Virus record (IMG/VR): IMGVR_UViG_3300027976_000081
Span: 1-41,205 of that record
Reading direction: 5' to 3' (one strand)
DNA: 41,205 nucleotides
Origin: a virus
Under the pieces are notes generated by a model. That model worked only from the letters and a program-made list of their open reading frames with translations, was not told the origin of the DNA and did no database searches. Below are positions 38,131-41,205 of the stretch, piece after piece; positions within the stretch are counted from its first letter, which is position 1, and every line of letters begins with the position of its first letter. Position numbers and translations under genes: made by a program.

Positions 38131-38929
38131 AAAAGTAAACCTAGGTGGCCAGATTGTTTACCTGACTGACTTTGATGCTGAGACCGATAAACTCTCTAAA
38201 GATTACGGGCGTACAAATCTCTATAGTTTTGGTTCAGTTGATTTAGATAATTACATGTTTGGTGGGTATGGTCGTAGGAATGGTTATGAAATTGTAGTTC
38301 TCTTTGGTGATACGGGTATTGGGAAATCAACCGTAGCTTTGAACATGATTGCTCCAGCAGTTGTCGATGGCGCTAAGGTAGGTTTGCTTATGCTGGAGGA
38401 TGATGGCGCAGATGTTAATGCGAAGCTACAGAGAATTATGGGTAAAAATGTTTTAGGGGAACACAGAGAACAAATTCACTTTACCCCCCAGGATGTAGTG
38501 GACGGAGAAAAACTTTGGGGACTGGAGGATCTACTGGTGCTTATTGAAAAATGGTTCACACAACGCAAGATAGACATCTTGGTGCTTGATCCTATCCAGT
38601 TTGCATTTGAGTCAGCGGTATCCATCAAAGGGGAGAATGAATATATCTCTCAACGTATTTTTATTAGAAAAATAAATTACTTGATGCGAAAACTCAATAA
38701 AACAATTATCTTGGTAAGCCACACAGCTAAAAACACCCAGGCCAAAGGCATGGGGCGTATTATTGGTTCCAGTGGTATCGCGGCTGGTGCAACAAAAACC
38801 ATTGAGATTAAAAAAGATAAAGAGGGATACCTTTTTCTAAGGTTGTGGAAATCCAGGTTTACAGCTACGCCAGAGCATGAACGAGTATTTTCATTTGATG
38901 ATAACCATAAATTCAGTAGACAAAATTAA
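38123..38929 (+). CDS. Replicative helicase, RecA-fold (DnaB/KaiC-like)
   Basis: The product is 268 aa: Walker A GDTGIGKST (62-70), a Glu-containing LMLEDDGADV stretch (89-98), Walker B DILVLDPIQF (151-160) and ILVSHTAKNT (196-205), the sensor strand typical of DnaB/RecA-like ATPases. It lacks the N-terminal collar of full DnaB, which is common for phage helicases working with a separate primase. It overlaps the initiator by 8 nt and is followed 3 nt later by the primase gene, forming a compact replication module. Confidence 0.85.
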   Translation: MSKKVNLGGQIVYLTDFDAETDKLSKDYGRTNLYSFGSVDLDNYMFGGYGRRNGYEIVVLFGDTGIGKSTVALNMIAPAVVDGAKVGLLMLEDDGADVNAKLQRIMGKNVLGEHREQIHFTPQDVVDGEKLWGLEDLLVLIEKWFTQRKIDILVLDPIQFAFESAVSIKGENEYISQRIFIRKINYLMRKLNKTIILVSHTAKNTQAKGMGRIIGSSGIAAGATKTIEIKKDKEGYLFLRLWKSRFTATPEHERVFSFDDNHKFSRQN

Positions 38930-38932
38930 GAT

Positions 38933-39988
38933 ATGAAAGGAGATTACCCCGATGATAATTTTACAGAAACAGACGTCCTCAGATGTCTTGAACAACAAGG
39001 ATTGCAATATAAAAACGGCCAGAGGTATATCCTCAGCCAGTGTCCACTGCACGATGACGCAAGTCCCTCGGCGCAGATATTCAAGGATGATTGGTTCGTT
39101 CTCTGCCATGCGAATTGTGAGGGTGGGAGATTCCATATCACCAAAGCGTTCCCCGAACTACGGAACTCTCAAAGAGGTGGGGAAGGTTCAGGAGTTTATT
39201 CTAGTAGATCCCCGATCATTTCTAAGGCCAATAAAGTGATTACCTACAAAACATTCGACCAGATGGCGTACTGGAAGACATTGCCACTGATTCCTAGGAC
39301 TCACCAATTCAAGAGTATTCCTTTGGAGGTTCTTGACGATCTTGGTTGGCGCTGGGTAGCTGAAAAGAAAAGTTACTACCTACCCTATTTCAACATGTAC
39401 AAAACTCAAATACCCTTCAGCCAGCTCAGGCACTTGGAGGGGGATCGCCGTTTCACATTCTTAAAAGATGCTAAACCAATTGCCTATGGCCTCTGGAACT
39501 TAGACAATCCTAAGCTGTTTATTGTGGAGGGCGCAAGTGATTGTGCAGTCATGCAAACGTGTGGAGTGCCATGGATAGGCATGCCAAGTGCATCGTCAGG
39601 AGCCATATTAAGCGGTCTGGCGGGTTATTGTAAGAAAAACGATATAGTACTGGTATTTGCTGGTGACAACGACTCAGCAGGCTTAGGATTGCTTAAAAGC
39701 ATTGAAGGAATTGTCCCATATCGCATTAAGCAACCACGAGCACCTTACAAAGATTGGGGAGACATGTACGAAGCCGAGGGCATAGAGTCTGTTCGTGACT
39801 ATTGTTTTTCAGAATTATTTGGAGTAGTTCCAGAAGTAGAAATATTAAAAGTTGAAGAAGTTGAAAATAATAAGCCAATGACATTGTTTAATCAGGCTAT
39901 GGAGGTATTCCCTGGCAGTAAAGAATTAAAGATTGTTGATGCAACAAACAGTAAGGAGCAATTTGATGCACCAACAGTACTATTTTAA
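38933..39988 (+). CDS. DNA primase with CHC2 zinc finger and Toprim domain
   Basis: The product is 351 aa. Zinc-binding ligands C37, H40, C58 and C62 (QCPLHDDASPSAQ; VLCHANCEGG). The Toprim core: FIVEGASDCAV (E199) and VFAGDNDSAG (D245, D247). It synthesises RNA primers on DNA unwound by the helicase just upstream. ATG 38933 has AAGATATGAAAGGAG around it, so the ribosome site is unusual: the AGGAG lies inside its first codons, and the start might be translated by coupling with the helicase stop. The C-terminal 60 residues are polar and may bind the helicase. Confidence 0.9.
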   Translation: MKGDYPDDNFTETDVLRCLEQQGLQYKNGQRYILSQCPLHDDASPSAQIFKDDWFVLCHANCEGGRFHITKAFPELRNSQRGGEGSGVYSSRSPIISKANKVITYKTFDQMAYWKTLPLIPRTHQFKSIPLEVLDDLGWRWVAEKKSYYLPYFNMYKTQIPFSQLRHLEGDRRFTFLKDAKPIAYGLWNLDNPKLFIVEGASDCAVMQTCGVPWIGMPSASSGAILSGLAGYCKKNDIVLVFAGDNDSAGLGLLKSIEGIVPYRIKQPRAPYKDWGDMYEAEGIESVRDYCFSELFGVVPEVEILKVEEVENNKPMTLFNQAMEVFPGSKELKIVDATNSKEQFDAPTVLF

Positions 39989-40016
39989 CTTATGCACAAG
40001 TGTTTCAATAATCCAC

Positions 40017-40045
40017 TTGACATATGTCCTATGGTTTGATAATGT
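40017..40045 (+). promoter_or_regulatory. Early sigma70-type promoter P4
   Basis: TTGACA (40017-40022), a 17-nt spacer with CCTATGGTTTG and TAATGT (40040-40045) are seen. It drives the small gene cluster that runs across the window ends. Confidence 0.85.
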
Positions 40046-40069
40046 AAAAGGAATGAAGTAAGGAGCATT

Positions 40070-40432
40070 ATGAAAGAAAATATAAGTGACCTAATAGATC
40101 CGAAAGCATACAAAGATCCTAAATTCAAGAAAGGATTAGTTCTGAAGTTTTCGGAAGCTACTATTCGTATAACGCGGGTAGATCGTAAAAACGAAAAGAC
40201 TTGGGGCGAGCATATAAAATTAGTAAATAATAATAAAGGCTTCAGCCATTACGAGCATCACCTTGATTCTACATCCGATATGTTAAAAGAATATGGCGTA
40301 CCGTACTGTTCCGACTGTGAGATACCAGTCAGTGAAATGGCAAATAATGTCGGCCACAAAAAGGCTCAAGACAGAGAGGATGCTAGATTAAGTGATGGAA
40401 CAATTATCGAGGATGAGGAACAAATAGCATGA
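40070..40432 (+). CDS. Hypothetical early protein, 120 aa
   Basis: The AAGGAGCATT site is right before ATG 40070. A beta-rich middle (KGLVLKFSEATIRITRVDRK) and a CSDC pair (YCSDCEIPVSEM) precede an acidic tail (DGTIIEDEEQIA). The single CxxC pair could form half of a zinc site. It is the first gene of the P4 operon. No family is recognised. Confidence 0.65.
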   Translation: MKENISDLIDPKAYKDPKFKKGLVLKFSEATIRITRVDRKNEKTWGEHIKLVNNNKGFSHYEHHLDSTSDMLKEYGVPYCSDCEIPVSEMANNVGHKKAQDREDARLSDGTIIEDEEQIA

Positions 40433-40650
40433 GTACACTAGACGAAATTAAAGAAGATTTAATCAACCTAAGAGATGACGCACCAGTATACCCACTCTGG
40501 ACTATTGGAGATATTAAGGCTCTCGTAGCAGAAGCAAGGATTGATGAAGTTCATCTAGCTATATCAGATTTCCATGTAGTAACTAGAACTAAAGACAATT
40601 ACCTAACTTTCCTAAAGGGTCGCCTAAAGCAACTCATGGAGAACAAATAG
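40429..40650 (+). CDS. Small helical protein, EARIDE family, 73 aa
   Basis: ATGA overlap with the previous stop. The sequence holds IKALVAEARIDEVHLAISDF, whose ALVAEARIDE core is shared with the protein at 40827 (ALITEARIDE). Both begin with a similar M-x-TLD start (MSTLDEIK, MRTLDKIL). They look like paralogues, perhaps subunits or competing adaptors. Function unknown. Confidence 0.65.
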   Translation: MSTLDEIKEDLINLRDDAPVYPLWTIGDIKALVAEARIDEVHLAISDFHVVTRTKDNYLTFLKGRLKQLMENK

Positions 40651-40651
40651 C

Positions 40652-40825
40652 ATGAGTGAATACCCAAACTTTAGATGGTGGCAGTTCATAAAGAAACGTA
40701 GGTTTGCAAAAAGCATGAGTTATTTTAGTTCTGGTGAAAGAGTAAAAATAACTAACGGTACTAAGTTTACCGATGACTTAACAATAGATGCCTGGATAAA
40801 GCCCAAACTCAAGGAGGACAAATAG
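40652..40825 (+). CDS. Small basic protein, 57 aa
   Basis: The start follows AGCATG after the previous stop; the ribosome site (ATGGAGAAC) lies inside the end of the previous gene. The product is Trp/Arg/Lys-rich at the start (MSEYPNFRWWQFIKKRRFAK) with a C-terminal part containing IDAWIKPKLKEDK. The next gene has its ribosome site AAGGAGGACAAAT inside this one. Unknown function. Confidence 0.6.
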   Translation: MSEYPNFRWWQFIKKRRFAKSMSYFSSGERVKITNGTKFTDDLTIDAWIKPKLKEDK

Positions 40826-40826
40826 C

Positions 40827-41093
40827 ATGAGAACACTAGACAAAATACTTGAACAAGCATTTACGGACGGGCAGAGCGACACCATGTGGCAAAATGAAAG
40901 ACACATTGAGATATTTGCTACCGCTAAAGCAGAAATCGAAGCTCTCATAACAGAAGCACGGATAGATGAGCTAATAAAATTCGTGGAAACACTTGGGGAG
41001 CAAGACCCCTATGAACCACTTGGAGGTACACCTAGGCAATATGTTGAGGGCAAACTTAATGACCGCCTAGCCGAACTTAAGGAGAAAAAATGA
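40827..41093 (+). CDS. Small helical protein, EARIDE family, 88 aa
   Basis: It starts after AAGGAGGACAAATAGC. It shares ALITEARIDE and the M-x-TLD opening with the 73-aa protein upstream, plus a longer C-terminus (PLGGTPRQYVEGKLNDRLAE). Its TGA overlaps the next ATG at 41090. Paralogy suggests duplication within the arm. Confidence 0.65.
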   Translation: MRTLDKILEQAFTDGQSDTMWQNERHIEIFATAKAEIEALITEARIDELIKFVETLGEQDPYEPLGGTPRQYVEGKLNDRLAELKEKK

Positions 41094-41205
41094 GCAACAA
41101 TAAAGACTTAAACGCCAGTATAAAGATGATGTTTACCTTAGTCATAGGACTTACAATAATGTTCTTTATGGCTGTGGGTGGGCTAATAGTCTGGGTGATA
41201 GTGAA
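41090..41205 (+). CDS. 5' part of small membrane protein gene spanning the window ends
   Basis: ATG 41090 follows AAGGAGAAAA and overlaps the previous stop. The 38 codons in this window encode MSNNKDLNASIKMM followed by a hydrophobic helix (FTLVIGLTIMFFMAVGGLIV). The frame is open at the last base and continues in frame at base 1 to the stop at 65-67, giving 60 aa in all. A small single-pass membrane protein of unknown function. Confidence 0.75.
   Translation, partial: MSNNKDLNASIKMMFTLVIGLTIMFFMAVGGLIVWVIV

Noticed and set aside
1-41205. Integrase, CI-like repressor or attachment site indicating a temperate phage
   Set aside because: No tyrosine or serine recombinase motifs and no cI/cro-type pair were found on either strand; the small HTH at 36845 is not enough.

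Overview
The window reads as an essentially complete genome of a short-tailed (podovirus-like) double-stranded DNA phage. It has a P22/SU10-style head and tail set: a large terminase subunit carrying an intein, portal, scaffold, HK97-fold capsid candidate, tail adaptor, tail nozzle and large internal/ejection proteins. No tape measure, tail sheath or long tail tube gene was found. The two ends of the window belong together: a reading frame that starts at 41090 runs off the right end, continues in frame at base 1 and stops at 67, where the next gene starts in a TAATG overlap. I therefore read the molecule as circular or circularly permuted, about 41.2 kb. I see no integrase, CI-like repressor, tRNA gene or CRISPR array, so a lytic life style is the simpler reading.

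Host: base composition is moderately AT-rich and TGA is used as a normal stop. Ribosome binding sites are AGGAG-like and promoters are sigma70-like (TTGACA/TATAAT). Two murein hydrolases, one with an N-terminal signal anchor and a cysteine-rich SLT-type domain, suggest a bacterium with accessible peptidoglycan, either Gram-positive or a Saccharibacteria/Patescibacteria-type host. The exact host cannot be read from the sequence.

Layout: (1) 34.1-41.2 kb continuing into 1-5.8 kb is the rightward early arm. It holds many tiny genes joined by ATGA/TAATG overlaps, then an SF2 helicase, a winged-helix replication initiator candidate, a RecA-fold replicative helicase, a CHC2/Toprim primase, a Cas4/RecB-like nuclease, an SSB-like protein, an HNH protein, a RusA resolvase, and a holin-like plus SLT lysis pair. 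Four promoters of one family (conserved 17-nt spacer as well as conserved hexamers) punctuate this arm. (2) 5.82-6.37 kb is a non-coding convergence zone with a terminator for each strand. (3) 6.38-32.74 kb is one leftward late block. In transcription order it holds a 50-aa protein, RecA-like protein, RHH protein, TerL (with intein), portal, scaffold, capsid, decoration-type protein, terminator, fibres, adaptor, nozzle, short fibre-like proteins, ejection proteins, a LamG-type fibre, and a second lysis module (amidase with small membrane proteins). (4) 32.74-33.34 kb is a non-coding hub. Nine copies of TTAGCGTAAA face one way and five copies face the other, flanking an AT-rich core and a C-rich tract. 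A small terminase subunit candidate (33343-33723) abuts it.

How it works together: early rightward transcription from 33.9 kb makes the replication and recombination proteins. The repeat hub probably handles replication initiation, packaging recognition or late-gene control. The leftward block then builds and packages virions, and hydrolases from both strands release them. The most unusual points are the inverted TTAGCGTAAA array, the promoter family with a conserved spacer, the TerL intein placed at the Walker B site, a possible prfB-like +1 frameshift at 19.36 kb, a 27-bp repeat inside the initiator gene, and two separate lysis modules.
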